Below are positions 55,301-63,871 of a stretch of 64,000 nucleotides of DNA, one piece after another. The number at the start of each line of letters is the position of its first letter. Position 1 is the first letter of the stretch. The stretch comes from Qipengyuania xiamenensis. GTDB taxonomy: Bacteria; Pseudomonadota; Alphaproteobacteria; Sphingomonadales; Sphingomonadaceae. Position numbers and translations under genes: made by a program. The DNA lies in contig NZ_JAIGNM010000002.1 of NCBI RefSeq assembly GCF_019711495.1, positions 124,001 through 188,000 on the forward strand, read 5' to 3'. The notes under the pieces were generated by a model. It did no database searches. It was not told the origin of the DNA and saw nothing but the letters and a program-made list of their open reading frames with translations.

Positions 55301-55791
55301 GCGCGGAAGATGTGAAGGAATTCGCGACCGCGCTTCGAGACCGCATCCATGCGCTCGGGCGCTCGCATGCCCTCACCACGCCCCGGCCCGAAGGGCGGCG
55401 GGGCGAAGTTGAGCTGAAGGACCTGGTCGAAACCGTCCTCCAGCCAAGCCGCGGTGGACAGAAGATCTCGATGCCCTCCAGCATGGTGAAGGTCGGCGAC
55501 GAGCAGCTAACTTCGCTGGCGCTTATCTTCCACGAATGGGCAACGAACTCGGCCAAGTATGGCGCCCTGTCGAGTGAGACGGGTTCGATCGCCATCGACT
55601 GGAATGTCACTGACGGCGAAATTTCGATTCAGTGGATCGAGAAGGGACCCGCTTCGGAAAGCGAAGATGTCGCAGGTTTCGGAACGCGCCTCATCGAAAC
55701 CGCTGCACGTCAGTTGCATGGCACGGCTACGGGTGAGGTTACGGAAGAAGGCTACCGGCGGACCCTCGTCTACCCGACCTCATCCCAATGA
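52369..55791 (+). CDS. CheB-CheR-PAS-PAS-HWE hybrid histidine kinase
   Basis: 1140 aa with GTG start. CheB methylesterase domain (about 11-190) with Ser19, His46 and Asp138. CheR methyltransferase domain (about 205-475) with TQFFRD, PGCSSGEEAYSIAM and SCRNLLIYF. Coiled coil (about 640-710) with repeated NEEL units. PAS region (about 710-820), second PAS (about 830-945), and a kinase domain with the phospho-His959 in REMNHRVKNLF, HEWATNSAKYGALS and the WIEKGP W-x-E motif of HWE kinases. It follows the LOV gene closely and faces a receiver gene. The PAS segments lack the LOV cysteine motif, so light sensing would come from the separate LOV protein. Confidence 0.93.
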   Translation: MAEKNAGKSTFPIIGVGASAGGLEALRSMFSGYSEELRMAFVVVQHLDPTHESLMAQLIERYTPMEVKQAEGGEKIEPNHIYVIPPGHGLAVEDGVLKLTEFTDPRGMRRPIDDFFESLARDRDNNAACVILSGTGADGSKGLRLIKERGGICVAQEPETAAYDGMPAAAIGTGLVDIKCPPSEILKYLADFFERGHLVEAAETDDGRIADHVIELCEILRDRVGHDFSGYKRSTLNRRVARRMQVLGIDEGKEYVDHLRENEEECRALFRDLLINVTQFFRDPKHFEVLQETVIDSLVAQARDGQDIRVWVPGCSSGEEAYSIAMMFADSSERQGKRPYVQIFATDIDEGMLSIARSATYSLSSLKDIPDRYQEKYIFGGTDRFSISPRIRDMVRFSEHNVVRDPPYSKIDLISCRNLLIYFNEDLQKLTLPLFHFALAEDGFLFLGSSETIGRHDDLFETAEQSTRIFRKKNVKGNYTLRLPGEMARTSRLRTRNPEEGAPRNNRPNELRALKILADRYSPVSLLVDHEGMLLERWGSAGRYLEFPDRIERNVHVPTLARPGLREVISPLIRKVKETGRRAAAKNIQIRTDFGTIEARIVCEEVQSSGFLLVIQETGTLKLSEVDDFDEFDLEDGQRQFLEEELQATRHRLRSTVEELETTNEELKSSNEEMMSMNEELQSTNEELTTVNDELKNKVDQLTVANSDLKNFFDSTQLAVLVVDPDLRLRSYTDEALDLFPIDKSYIGQQLGELPHRLASTEFVNLAREAAGSGRQSEISLHSKELDTELILRVIPYRLLDGDVEGATLVFTDVTQALSLERDLREERERLRLALEVAKIGIWEYEPKTDRTVLDETERELLNLSDDDPGDSMEPILDLLSEEDRNRINRALRIAIDGGETFDETFRLPLPDGEFRWLHGLGKPIEIAGERKFIGVTFDITPERSILAQRDLMIREMNHRVKNLFSVISAMVSISSRGAEDVKEFATALRDRIHALGRSHALTTPRPEGRRGEVELKDLVETVLQPSRGGQKISMPSSMVKVGDEQLTSLALIFHEWATNSAKYGALSSETGSIAIDWNVTDGEISIQWIEKGPASESEDVAGFGTRLIETAARQLHGTATGEVTEEGYRRTLVYPTSSQ

Positions 55792-55807
55792 GGCGATTGT
55801 CGTAGTA

Positions 55808-56158
55808 TCAGTTTAGAGCGCCGGCGATCGCCTCGGCGATCTCGTCGCGCGATGCGGGTTTGTCCAGGCGGCCACAGGAAGCGAATTCCTCGCGCAGCTC
55901 TTCGTGGTTCAGGTTTGCGCTGACGAAAACAACCGGCTTTCCATGCTCCACGATCTTGCGTGCGAGCGGCCATACGGGACTGCCTCCGACATCGATGTCG
56001 AGCAGCGCCACATCGGGAGGCGAACCGGTCTCGATGGCGGAAATCGCATCTTCGATGGTGGTGGATTCCGAATGCACCCCGTAGCCGAGATCTTCGACTG
56101 TCATGACGAGATCGAAAAGCACAAGTGCCTCGTCATCGACGATCATCACATCGGTCAT
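55808..56158 (-). CDS. single-domain response regulator
   Basis: 116 aa. Receiver fold with VDDE, phospho-acceptor Asp54 (ALLDIDVGG), Ser80 (FVSAN) and Lys100 (LDKPAS). The domain ends there, without an output domain. ATG at 56158 has AGGA next to it; the open frame upstream to 56257 lacks conserved sequence. It is convergent with the hybrid kinase gene (16 bp apart) and probably takes phosphate from it or from another HWE kinase. Confidence 0.88.
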   Translation of the reverse strand: MTDVMIVDDEALVLFDLVMTVEDLGYGVHSESTTIEDAISAIETGSPPDVALLDIDVGGSPVWPLARKIVEHGKPVVFVSANLNHEELREEFASCGRLDKPASRDEIAEAIAGALN

Positions 56159-56338
56159 TCCTGCGCGATTCCCCGGTTTATACGCTATTCGTGCGGTTCG
56201 AACGCGCGGAGTCACGAAATCGTTCCACCCGCACGTTCGCTTTTTTGGCAGGGGCAATGCGGTGCAACTGCCAGCGGTCGCGGATCGCCTTCACGCGAAC
56301 GAGGAAAGCTTCGAGGCCGTCCGATTTTGGCTGGGAGA

Positions 56339-56413
56339 TGGTGGGCGCGGCAAGGATTGAACTTGCGACCCCACCCGTGTGAAGGGTGTGCTCTACCACT
56401 GAGCTACGCGCCC
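56339..56413 (-). tRNA. tRNA-Val (anticodon CAC)
   Basis: Cloverleaf readable on the minus strand: acceptor GGGCGCG/CGCGCCC, D arm GCTC-AGTGGTA-GAGC, anticodon stem CACCC/GGGTG with loop TTCACAC (anticodon CAC), T loop TTCAATC. The CCA end is encoded (56341-56339). It reads GTG codons. Confidence 0.95.
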
Positions 56414-56484
56414 GCCCGAATGTGGCGCCAGAGCGCCGGGCAGGGGCGGGCCTTTACGCTGCGAATCGCAAGGTTGCAAGCACC

Positions 56485-58365
56485 TCAGTCGGCGAAAAAG
56501 GCCGCCAGTCGCGCGAAGAAGCCATCGACCGTGCGTGCCCCCTGTGCCCTTGCCGAAGCCGGGGCCGGGCAGGCGAGACAATAGGCCTGCGCGCCGCGCG
56601 TCGTCAGCAGTCGCTGCGCATCGTTCACGATCATTCCCGCACGAGCGCTCTCGCCTTCGGCCAGCATGGCAAAGACATCGCGGCTGCCCGATTCTTCCTC
56701 GCCCATGAGCAATTGGCGCAGGATCGTGTCGGCGGTGCTGGCCTGATCGCCGAGATAGGCTGCATGCCACTCACCGGTTCCAAGGTCCGCCTGACCGGCA
56801 ACCCAGGCGAGCGCTTCGTCCATGCCGCCATACTCGTCGACAAGGCGAAGCTGGCGCGCGGTTCCGCCATCCCACACGCGACCCTGGCCGACGGTATCCA
56901 CCTGGTCGTTCGTCATGCCGCGCGCTTCGGCAACGCGGGTGATGAAGTCGGTATAGCCGTCCTCGATCGAGGCTTGCAGGATCCGGTCCACCTCGGGCGT
57001 GAAGCCACCGATCAGGTCGGGCTGGCCCGACAGGGGGCCGGTCCGCACGCCGTCGGCGTTCACACCGATGCTGGCCGCTGCATCTTCGAAAGTGGGGAGC
57101 ACGGCAAAGATACCGATGGAGCCTGTGATCGTATCGGGCTCTGCAAAAATCCTGTCCGCAGGAGTGGACACCCAATAGCCGCCGCTCGCGGCGACATTGG
57201 CCATCGAAACCGCCACGGGGATGTCGCGCGCCTTGTGGCGCAGGATCGCGTCGCGAATTTCTTCCGAAGCAAGCACCGACCCGCCCGGGGAATCGACGCG
57301 GACCACCAGCCCTGCAAAGTCACGGTCCAGTGCCTCGTCGAGAAGGTCGGCAATACGCGTACCGCCTGCCGTGCCGGGGCCTGCCTCGCCATCGACGATC
57401 TCGCCCGCGATGGTGACGACGCCGATCGCCTTGCCATTCCTGTCCCAAGGATTGGCCTCGAGCCACGCATCGAGCGGGGTCGAGGGATAGGCGCCGGGCA
57501 GGTCGCTCCAGTCGTCTTCGCCGACAAGTTCCGCGACACGCTGGCCGAATTCCACCCGGCTGCCGAGCTTGTCGACCAGTCCTGCGCTCAGTGAGGCCGC
57601 AGCAAGGTCGCCGTTGGCGGCCTCGACCCATTCGGCGGGCGTCTTGATCACTAGGTCGAGATCGACCGCGGGACGGGCGGCCTTCACATTGGCTTGCCAT
57701 TCTTCCCACAGCGCACCGTAGAGCGCGTTCGCGTTCTCGCGCGCGGGATCGGACATGCCGGTTTCGGTATAGGGTTCGACCGCGCTCTTGTAGGTGCCGA
57801 CCTTGTAGACGCGGGCGTTGATCTTCAGCTTCTCGAGCAGGCCCGCGTAATAGAGGCGATTACCACCGGGGCCGGCCACGACCGCGCCGCCGAGCGGGTT
57901 GAGCCAGACTTCGCTGGCGTGCGCGGCGAGGAACACGCCATCATCGGCATAGGCGGTCGCGTAAGTGAGCACCGGCTTTTGCGCCGCACGCACCCGATCG
58001 AGCGCTTCGCCGATATCCTGCAGGTGCACCTGGCCTGCACCAAGGAAACCGTCGAGGTCGAGCACGACCGCGGTGATCCGGTCATCTTCCGCCGCCTTGT
58101 CGATTGCTCGCACGAGATCGCGCGCCTGGTATTCGCCGACCGGCGCCGACTGGGAAAGGAGAGCCGCGATCGGGTCGATCGGAGTACGTTCTTCGACCAC
58201 GACGCCGTCGAGCTCGAGCAGGAGAGCGCCTTCGCGCACCTGCGCGGGGCTGGGCCGTGCGGTCAGGACCGCGAACAGGGCCCAGAAGAACAGCAGCATG
58301 AAGAGCAGCACGAGGCCGTCCTTGATGCCGACCAGCAAGCGCCAGACCTTGCCTGCAAAACCCAT
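56485..58365 (-). CDS. sppA: signal peptide peptidase SppA (67K type)
   Basis: 626 aa, the long duplicated form. Membrane-bound serine protease that degrades cleaved signal peptides. A single N-terminal helix (about 14-34) is followed by an N-terminal domain with the catalytic Lys in VYKVGTYKSAVEPYTETGMS and a C-terminal domain with the nucleophile Ser in VDSPGGSVLASEEI, then the VAASGGYW stretch. Divergent from pyrB. Its C-terminal tail ends 71 bp before tRNA-Val on the same strand. Confidence 0.93.
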   Translation of the reverse strand: MGFAGKVWRLLVGIKDGLVLLFMLLFFWALFAVLTARPSPAQVREGALLLELDGVVVEERTPIDPIAALLSQSAPVGEYQARDLVRAIDKAAEDDRITAVVLDLDGFLGAGQVHLQDIGEALDRVRAAQKPVLTYATAYADDGVFLAAHASEVWLNPLGGAVVAGPGGNRLYYAGLLEKLKINARVYKVGTYKSAVEPYTETGMSDPARENANALYGALWEEWQANVKAARPAVDLDLVIKTPAEWVEAANGDLAAASLSAGLVDKLGSRVEFGQRVAELVGEDDWSDLPGAYPSTPLDAWLEANPWDRNGKAIGVVTIAGEIVDGEAGPGTAGGTRIADLLDEALDRDFAGLVVRVDSPGGSVLASEEIRDAILRHKARDIPVAVSMANVAASGGYWVSTPADRIFAEPDTITGSIGIFAVLPTFEDAAASIGVNADGVRTGPLSGQPDLIGGFTPEVDRILQASIEDGYTDFITRVAEARGMTNDQVDTVGQGRVWDGGTARQLRLVDEYGGMDEALAWVAGQADLGTGEWHAAYLGDQASTADTILRQLLMGEEESGSRDVFAMLAEGESARAGMIVNDAQRLLTTRGAQAYCLACPAPASARAQGARTVDGFFARLAAFFAD

Positions 58366-58478
58366 GAATTCTCGTCCTTTGAATGCGTACTTGCCTATTG
58401 AGGTAGGGAAGGGGAGGGCGATGTGCCACAGGAATATGCTTGAGGGTGCTAAACCACTCGACTAAGGGCGTGGCTTTA

Positions 58479-59504
58479 ATGACAAGTTCGGACACATCGC
58501 CTCACGCGGCCCGCTATCCTGCGGGTGCGCTGGCCTTCCCGCATCGCGACCTGCTGGGCATCGGCCAGCTGGAGCGACACGAAATCCTGTTCCTGCTCGA
58601 CGAGGCGGAGCAATGGGTCGCCCTCAACCGGCAGCGCACCAAGCACAGCGACGCGCTGGCCGGCCTGACGATCATCAATGCCTTTTTCGAAAACTCCACG
58701 CGCACGCTGCTGAGCTTCGAGATCGCGGGCAAGCGGCTCGGTGCCGACGTGGTCAATATGCACGCTGCACAGTCCAGCGTGAAGAAGGGCGAGACGCTGA
58801 TCGATACGGCGATCACGCTCAATGCCATGCGCGCAGACGCCATCGTGATCCGCCACGGATCGAGCGGGGCGACAGGCCTGATCGCGGACAAGGTCGACTG
58901 TCCCGTCCTTAATGCCGGCGATGGCCAGCACGAACATCCTACACAGGCATTGCTTGATGCGCTGGCGCTGCGCCATGCCCTGCGCGATCGGGGCGAGACG
59001 GCGGACGATTTCACCGGCCTCGTCATCGTGATCTGCGGCGACATCCTGCACAGCCGCGTTGCGCGTTCGAACCTGCTCTGCCTGCAGGCGCTTGGTGCGA
59101 CAGTGCGTCTCTGCGCACCGCCCGCACTTATGCCGAGCGGGATCGAGGGGATGGGCGCCGAGGTGTTCCATGACTTCGACGCCGCACTCGACGGGGCGGA
59201 TGTCGCGATGATGCTGCGCCTCCAGACCGAGCGGATGAGCGGCCAGTTCATTCCCTCGGCGCGGGAGTATCACCACCTCTATGGCCTCACGAAAGCGCGC
59301 CTCGAAAAGGCGAAATCCGATACGCTGGTCATGCACCCGGGGCCGATGAACCGTGGGGTGGAGATCGACAGCGAGGTTGCCGACATGATCGACCGTTCGA
59401 TCATCACCCGGCAGGTCGAGATGGGTGTGGCGATCCGCATGGCCTGCCTCGACGTGCTCACGCGCCGCGCTCGCGGGGTCGAGGGATGGGGAGACGTCGC
59501 ATGA
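58479..59504 (+). CDS. pyrB: aspartate carbamoyltransferase catalytic subunit PyrB
   Basis: 341 aa. Condenses carbamoyl phosphate with aspartate in pyrimidine synthesis. The carbamoyl-phosphate site is [11 protein letters not shown], and [13 protein letters not shown] and [13 protein letters not shown] are conserved. ATG at 58479 is preferred to a TTG 39 bp upstream. Its TGA overlaps the start of the pyrC-like gene (ATGA), so the two are made together. No pyrI is present, as expected for a class with PyrC-like partners. Confidence 0.95.
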   Translation: MTSSDTSPHAARYPAGALAFPHRDLLGIGQLERHEILFLLDEAEQWVALNRQRTKHSDALAGLTIINAFFENSTRTLLSFEIAGKRLGADVVNMHAAQSSVKKGETLIDTAITLNAMRADAIVIRHGSSGATGLIADKVDCPVLNAGDGQHEHPTQALLDALALRHALRDRGETADDFTGLVIVICGDILHSRVARSNLLCLQALGATVRLCAPPALMPSGIEGMGAEVFHDFDAALDGADVAMMLRLQTERMSGQFIPSAREYHHLYGLTKARLEKAKSDTLVMHPGPMNRGVEIDSEVADMIDRSIITRQVEMGVAIRMACLDVLTRRARGVEGWGDVA

Positions 59505-60730
59505 AGCAGCATACTCCCATCACGATTACCAACGCCCGCATCGTCACGCCGGATGGCGTTCATGAAGGCTCGCTGCGCCTTGAAGATGGCAAGATCGCTG
59601 CGGTCGAGGGTGCGGTGGCGGACGAGGGGGATAACCTCGACGTACGCGGCAAGCTGGTCGCGCCCGGCCTCGTCGATCTGGGCGTTTTCGCTATCGACAA
59701 GCCGGCCTTCCATTTCGGCGGCATTACCCGCGCAGCCTTGATGCCCGACCAGTCGCCGATGCTCGACCTGCCGAGCCGGATTTCATATATTTCAAAGAGC
59801 GGGAAGCCCGATTTCTGGGTTCACCCGCTGGCCGCCGCGACGCGTGGTCTTGAAGGACGCGAAATCGCCGAGATCGCCCTGATGCGCGATGCCGGGGCGA
59901 GGGGCGTCGCAACCGGACGCCAGTGGATCGCCGATAGCGGCGTCATGCTGCGGCTGCTCCAATATGCCGCCATGCTCGACATGCCGGTCGTAACCCATGC
60001 CGAGGATGCGGCTCTCGTGGGCGAAGCCGTCGCCACGGCAGGCGAATATGCCACGCGCAGGGGCCTGCCGAGTGCACCGGCGCAGGCAGAGGCCATCGCC
60101 ATCGCGCGCGACCTCGCGCTTGCCGAGATGGCGGGAGCGCGCCTCCATTTCCGGCAGGTCACGACGCGTGCCGGCCTTGAACTGATCCGTAAGGCCAAGG
60201 CCGCGGGCCAGGAGATCACGGCAGGCGTTACGCCCGCGCATTTCATGCTGTCCGACCTTGCGACGGCTGAATTCCGTACCTTTGCGCGCCTCTCGCCCCC
60301 GCTACGCAGCGAGGACGACCGGCAAGCCGTTCGCGAAGCGATTGCCGATGGCACCATCGACGTAATCTCCAGCGGACACGATCCGCGCGGGCCCGAAGAC
60401 AAGCGACTGCCGTTCGCCGATGCCGAACCGGGCATGGCCGGCGCGGAGACGCTGCTTGCCATGACGCTCTCGCTCGTGCGCGACGAGGTCATCGACCTGC
60501 CGCGTGCCTTCGACCTCGTCAGCCGCAATCCTGCGCGCCTTCTCGGCGTCGAGGCGGGCGAGTTGAAGGCAGGCCTCGAGGCAGACATCGCGCTGATCGA
60601 TGCCGACAAGCCCTGGGTCATCCAGAGCGCGAAGATGGAAGCGAGCGCAGGCAATACGCCCTTCGATGGCCAACCCACACAGGGGAGCGTGCTCAAGCTG
60701 TGGAAGGGCGGCGTCGAAGTCGCGCTCTGA
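59501..60730 (+). CDS. dihydroorotase-like protein, probably non-catalytic (PyrC')
   Basis: 409 aa, amidohydrolase fold of type I dihydroorotase. The zinc-binding H-x-H after the first strand is missing ([10 protein letters not shown] instead of VDxHVHLR). The usual metal His in the HVST segment is replaced (LHFRQVTT), and the catalytic Asp before HAPH is lost (SSGHDPRG). In Pseudomonas such an inactive homologue is a structural partner of PyrB in a dodecamer. The overlap with pyrB supports the same role here. A catalytic pyrC must lie elsewhere. Confidence 0.85.
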   Translation: MKQHTPITITNARIVTPDGVHEGSLRLEDGKIAAVEGAVADEGDNLDVRGKLVAPGLVDLGVFAIDKPAFHFGGITRAALMPDQSPMLDLPSRISYISKSGKPDFWVHPLAAATRGLEGREIAEIALMRDAGARGVATGRQWIADSGVMLRLLQYAAMLDMPVVTHAEDAALVGEAVATAGEYATRRGLPSAPAQAEAIAIARDLALAEMAGARLHFRQVTTRAGLELIRKAKAAGQEITAGVTPAHFMLSDLATAEFRTFARLSPPLRSEDDRQAVREAIADGTIDVISSGHDPRGPEDKRLPFADAEPGMAGAETLLAMTLSLVRDEVIDLPRAFDLVSRNPARLLGVEAGELKAGLEADIALIDADKPWVIQSAKMEASAGNTPFDGQPTQGSVLKLWKGGVEVAL

Positions 60731-60740
60731 CGCTCCGCCC

Positions 60741-60777
60741 AAAAGAAAAGCCCCTCCCGGTCGGAACCGGAAGGGGC
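60741..60777 (-). terminator. terminator between pyrC' and the TPR-SPOR gene
   Basis: GCCCCTCCCGGT (60750-60761) pairs with ACCGGAAGGGGC (60766-60777) with one mismatch and a 4-nt loop. On the minus strand TTTTCTTTT follows, so it ends the transcript of the TPR-SPOR operon. The hairpin could also slow plus-strand transcription from pyrB-pyrC'. Confidence 0.85.
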
Positions 60778-60805
60778 AAGGCTCGGTGGTATTTCTGGTT
60801 CGCGC

Positions 60806-62140
60806 TTAGCGCGCTGCGACCCTTACGGCACCGTTATCGAGCAGTGCGCCCGGCAGCGGGTTGTCCTGGGCGTAGGCGATGCAGCCGCCGCCCTTGCCCT
60901 TGACGCTGGAGCACATGGAGCGCGCCGTGTCCTTCGCATAGCCGGTGGCGGCTACGCGGAAGTAGAGGCGGCCATTGACGCGTGCGCGGCTGATCGTGCG
61001 CTCTGCATCGGCCAGCTCGGGATACATGGCCTGGAACTTGTCCCAGCCTGCCAGCGCGTCTTCCATGGTGAAGTAGGAACCGAGCTGGATGTTGTAATCA
61101 CCCTTGGCAGCCGCGAGGCGCGGTGCGGGCTTTGCGGCAGGTGCCGGTTTCGAGGCTGCAGCAGGTTTCGCAATCGGCTTGGAAACCTCATCTTCACTAT
61201 CAAGCGACGCAACCACGACCGGCTTGTCCGCTGCCGGCTGGGCCGGAACGAAACGCGGCTCGTCTGCGACCGGAACTGCAGGCGCTGCGTCGGCGAAAGT
61301 CGCCTCGGTATCGACGTCGAAGCTTTCGATTTCCTCAGCCGGTGCGGCTGCGGGAAGTTCGGCTGCGAATGCGAAATCGCTGTCCGCCTGTTCGACGTTC
61401 TCCGAAGCGAGCATGTCGACGCTCGGATTGTTGTTCAGCGCCAGCATCGTCGGCAGGCCCGGATCGTTCTGGATCTCGACGTCCAGCAGGCTCGCGATGC
61501 GGGTGCGATACTGTTCGGGGCGGGCAATTGCGCCCCATTCGGCCATGCGATCGCCGACCTTGTCGGCCGGAACGTCTTCGGCAACCATGATGCGCGCTTC
61601 GCGCCACTGGCCGCTCATCGCATAGGCATAGGCGAGGTTCTGGCGAACCTTGGGCGTGTTCTGGCCGCCGCGAAGTGCGTTGGACAGGACATGCACGCCG
61701 CGCTGCGGCTGGCCGGCGAGTGCGATGGCAAGGCCGTAGTCGGCCGGATCGATCGCGGCTTCATGGCGCTCGAGCGTGTAGATCGCGGCCGGGCGGTCGC
61801 CCATGCCGGTCTGTGCGAGCGAGAGGCTGATGACCGTGCGCGGCGAGGTGTCGCCGAGCTCGATCGCGTCCGAGAATGCCTGTGCTGCCGAAGCAAAGCG
61901 ACCTGCTTCCAGATAGGCATTGCCGAGAAGGGTGCGGGTGTAAGCATCGCGCGGGCTGGCAAGGACAGCGGCTTCCGCGTGGTCGACGGCCTTGTCGCTC
62001 TTGCCCTTCTTCAGCGCGGTTTCGGCCTTGGCGGCAGAATGCGCGGCAGTGGGCGCGACCTTGCCGGTGCAACCGGCGAGAGCGGTCGATGCAAGTGCCG
62101 TGGTGACGGCAAGCCGGATCAAGGTGTTCCTGTTGGTCAT
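60806..62140 (-). CDS. TPR and SPOR domain lipoprotein
   Basis: 444 aa. Lipobox LAGC after a signal peptide; TPR repeats (about 35-220; LLGNAYLEAGRFASAAQAF); an Ala/Pro/Asp-rich linker; and a C-terminal SPOR domain (about 355-430; YNIQLGSYFTMEDALAGWDKF) that binds denuded peptidoglycan at division sites. ATG at 62140 has GAGGGG 7 nt upstream. It is third in an operon after the ParA-like and RHH genes, with a 39-bp gap. A role in the envelope during division is likely but unproved. Confidence 0.85.
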   Translation of the reverse strand: MTNRNTLIRLAVTTALASTALAGCTGKVAPTAAHSAAKAETALKKGKSDKAVDHAEAAVLASPRDAYTRTLLGNAYLEAGRFASAAQAFSDAIELGDTSPRTVISLSLAQTGMGDRPAAIYTLERHEAAIDPADYGLAIALAGQPQRGVHVLSNALRGGQNTPKVRQNLAYAYAMSGQWREARIMVAEDVPADKVGDRMAEWGAIARPEQYRTRIASLLDVEIQNDPGLPTMLALNNNPSVDMLASENVEQADSDFAFAAELPAAAPAEEIESFDVDTEATFADAAPAVPVADEPRFVPAQPAADKPVVVASLDSEDEVSKPIAKPAAASKPAPAAKPAPRLAAAKGDYNIQLGSYFTMEDALAGWDKFQAMYPELADAERTISRARVNGRLYFRVAATGYAKDTARSMCSSVKGKGGGCIAYAQDNPLPGALLDNGAVRVAAR

Positions 62141-62179
62141 TACTTTACCCCTCAAAAGGCGATCCCACGTCCTTCAAGT

Positions 62180-62911
62180 TCAATGTGAGCGCTGCTGCAC
62201 CTGGGCAGCAAGGCTGGCGATTTCCGGCATTTCGGCCAAAAGGCCGTCAAGAGCGTCGGTCACGAGCTGCTGGGCGCTGCTTCCGCGAACGGTGCAGGCA
62301 AGACGCAGCATCAGGTGACGTTCCGGGTCGAGGCGCAGCGTGAAGGCCGCGCGCTTACCCTTGCTCGCCGCGCTGGTACGCGTGGCGGGCTTGGTCTTGT
62401 TCTTCTTGGGTGCAGCCATTGCCGAAGCTTCGAAGCGGACTTCGGTCTTCTGTTCCGGTTCGGCGATGTTGCCTTCTTCCCGGCTGGCAAGCTGGCTGGT
62501 GATCTTGTCGATCGATTCGCGGACCTGGTTCGCAGTCGGCGATTCGTCGCCCTGACGTGCGTTGATCGGGACGATGTCCGCACCCTCGGAAGGCTGCTCG
62601 TCATTGTCCTGTGCGAAATCGTTCTCTTCGACCTGCTCGACCGGACCAGCCTGGATCAGGCTCGATTCGGACAGCGAGGGTGCCTTGGGCATGATGCGGC
62701 GCGCTTCGCCCGCATCGCTTCCGGCTTCGGGGTAGGCAGGCGACGGGGCATCTTCACCCATGTCGTTCCACCCCAGGTCCTCGAGATTGGCAGCTGCCGC
62801 TACGCCGTCGACCGGGCCGAGGGCCGCGGACTGCGGACGCATGGCAGGCTTCGCGCCGCCCTTGCGTGCAAGCAGGGTCGAAGAAAGAGATGCGAAATTG
62901 GCGTCTGACAT
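62180..62911 (-). CDS. protein with C-terminal ribbon-helix-helix-like domain
   Basis: 243 aa. The first 180 residues are acidic and low-complexity. The C-terminal 60 residues (KRAAFTLRLDPERHLMLRLA, then SSAQQLVTDALDGLLAEMPE) have the strand-helix-helix pattern of CopG/ParG-type DNA-binding proteins, with FTLRLD as the strand. It sits 31 bp after a ParA-like gene. That is the order of partition cassettes with a ParG-like partner, though this is chromosomal by context. Alternatively it positions a protein cluster, not DNA. Confidence 0.65.
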   Translation of the reverse strand: MSDANFASLSSTLLARKGGAKPAMRPQSAALGPVDGVAAAANLEDLGWNDMGEDAPSPAYPEAGSDAGEARRIMPKAPSLSESSLIQAGPVEQVEENDFAQDNDEQPSEGADIVPINARQGDESPTANQVRESIDKITSQLASREEGNIAEPEQKTEVRFEASAMAAPKKNKTKPATRTSAASKGKRAAFTLRLDPERHLMLRLACTVRGSSAQQLVTDALDGLLAEMPEIASLAAQVQQRSH

Positions 62912-62942
62912 CCGGCTGGCCTCCGCCTTTCCTTAGTTGCTC

Positions 62943-63659
62943 TTACTGGGCCACCCGACGACCGAAGCCGCCGGCGGGGCGATATGCACCGGGCTGCTGC
63001 GCCTGCTGATTCGGCGCAGAGAAGACGGTGCGGCGGAACTGCTTTTCAAGCCGATCCGAAATATACTTCCAGAGAGCAGTGACCTCTGCCGACGAACGGC
63101 TTTCCGGGTCGACTTCCATCACGGTGCGGCCGTCGATCATCGAGGCTGCGAAATCGGTGCGATGGTGAAGGGTAATCGGGGCAACCGTGCCGTGCTGCGA
63201 GAGCGCGACTGCTGCTTCCGAAGTGATCTTGGCCTTGGGCGTTGCTGCGTTGACCACGAAGATCAGCGGCTTGCCGGCGCGTTCGCACAGGTCGACCGTT
63301 GCGCCAACGGCACGAAGATCGTGCGGGCTGGGGCGAGTCGGAACCACGATCAGTTCGGCGACCGAGATCACCGACTGGATAGCCATGGTGATCGCCGGCG
63401 GCGTATCGATGACCGCGAGCTTGAAACCCTGCTGGCGGAGAATCGCCAGGTCGGCTGCAAGCCGTGCGACGGTGGTCTGGGCGAAGGCGGGCAGTTCCGC
63501 CTCACGTTCGTTCCACCAGTCGGCGAGCGACCCCTGCGGGTCGATGTCGATCAGGACGACCGGGCCAGCGCCCGCTCGCTGGGCCTGAACGGCCAGATGT
63601 CCGGAGAGCGTGGTTTTACCCGATCCGCCCTTCTGCGATGCCAAAGCCAGTACACGCAA
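62943..63659 (-). CDS. ParA family ATPase
   Basis: 238 aa. Deviant Walker A ASQKGGSGKTTLSGHLA, Walker A' VLIDIDPQGSLADWW and Walker B LAVIDTPPA. Such ATPases position DNA, chemotaxis clusters or other cargo along the nucleoid. No parB or parS is visible, so this is probably not the main chromosome ParA. The gene starts the operon with the RHH and TPR-SPOR genes. Confidence 0.9.
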   Translation of the reverse strand: MRVLALASQKGGSGKTTLSGHLAVQAQRAGAGPVVLIDIDPQGSLADWWNEREAELPAFAQTTVARLAADLAILRQQGFKLAVIDTPPAITMAIQSVISVAELIVVPTRPSPHDLRAVGATVDLCERAGKPLIFVVNAATPKAKITSEAAVALSQHGTVAPITLHHRTDFAASMIDGRTVMEVDPESRSSAEVTALWKYISDRLEKQFRRTVFSAPNQQAQQPGAYRPAGGFGRRVAQ

Positions 63660-63748
63660 GGCTAGGTCCCCCTATAGCGCCTGTAACAATCATTATGCCG
63701 CTGGTGTGCGGCGGTCTCGAATTGAGGGGATCGCAGACTACCCCTAAT

Positions 63749-63767
63749 TTAAGGTTAATCCTGTTAA
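63749..63767. promoter_or_regulatory. cluster of three TTAA tetramers in divergent promoter region
   Basis: TTAA occurs at 63749, 63755 and 63764. The region 63660-63871 is otherwise without genes and lies between the ParA-like gene and the last gene. The spacing does not match the TTAA-N7-TTAA CtrA consensus, so only an AT-rich regulatory region can be claimed. Confidence 0.25.
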
Positions 63768-63871
63768 ACATTCCGCATCGCCCGGGTGGCTGCGAGATGT
63801 TAACGCACGGCCTGCTATTCCGTGGAGCAAGGCGGGACGGGTCCCGCTCCCACTTGGATCGGGGCAGACTT

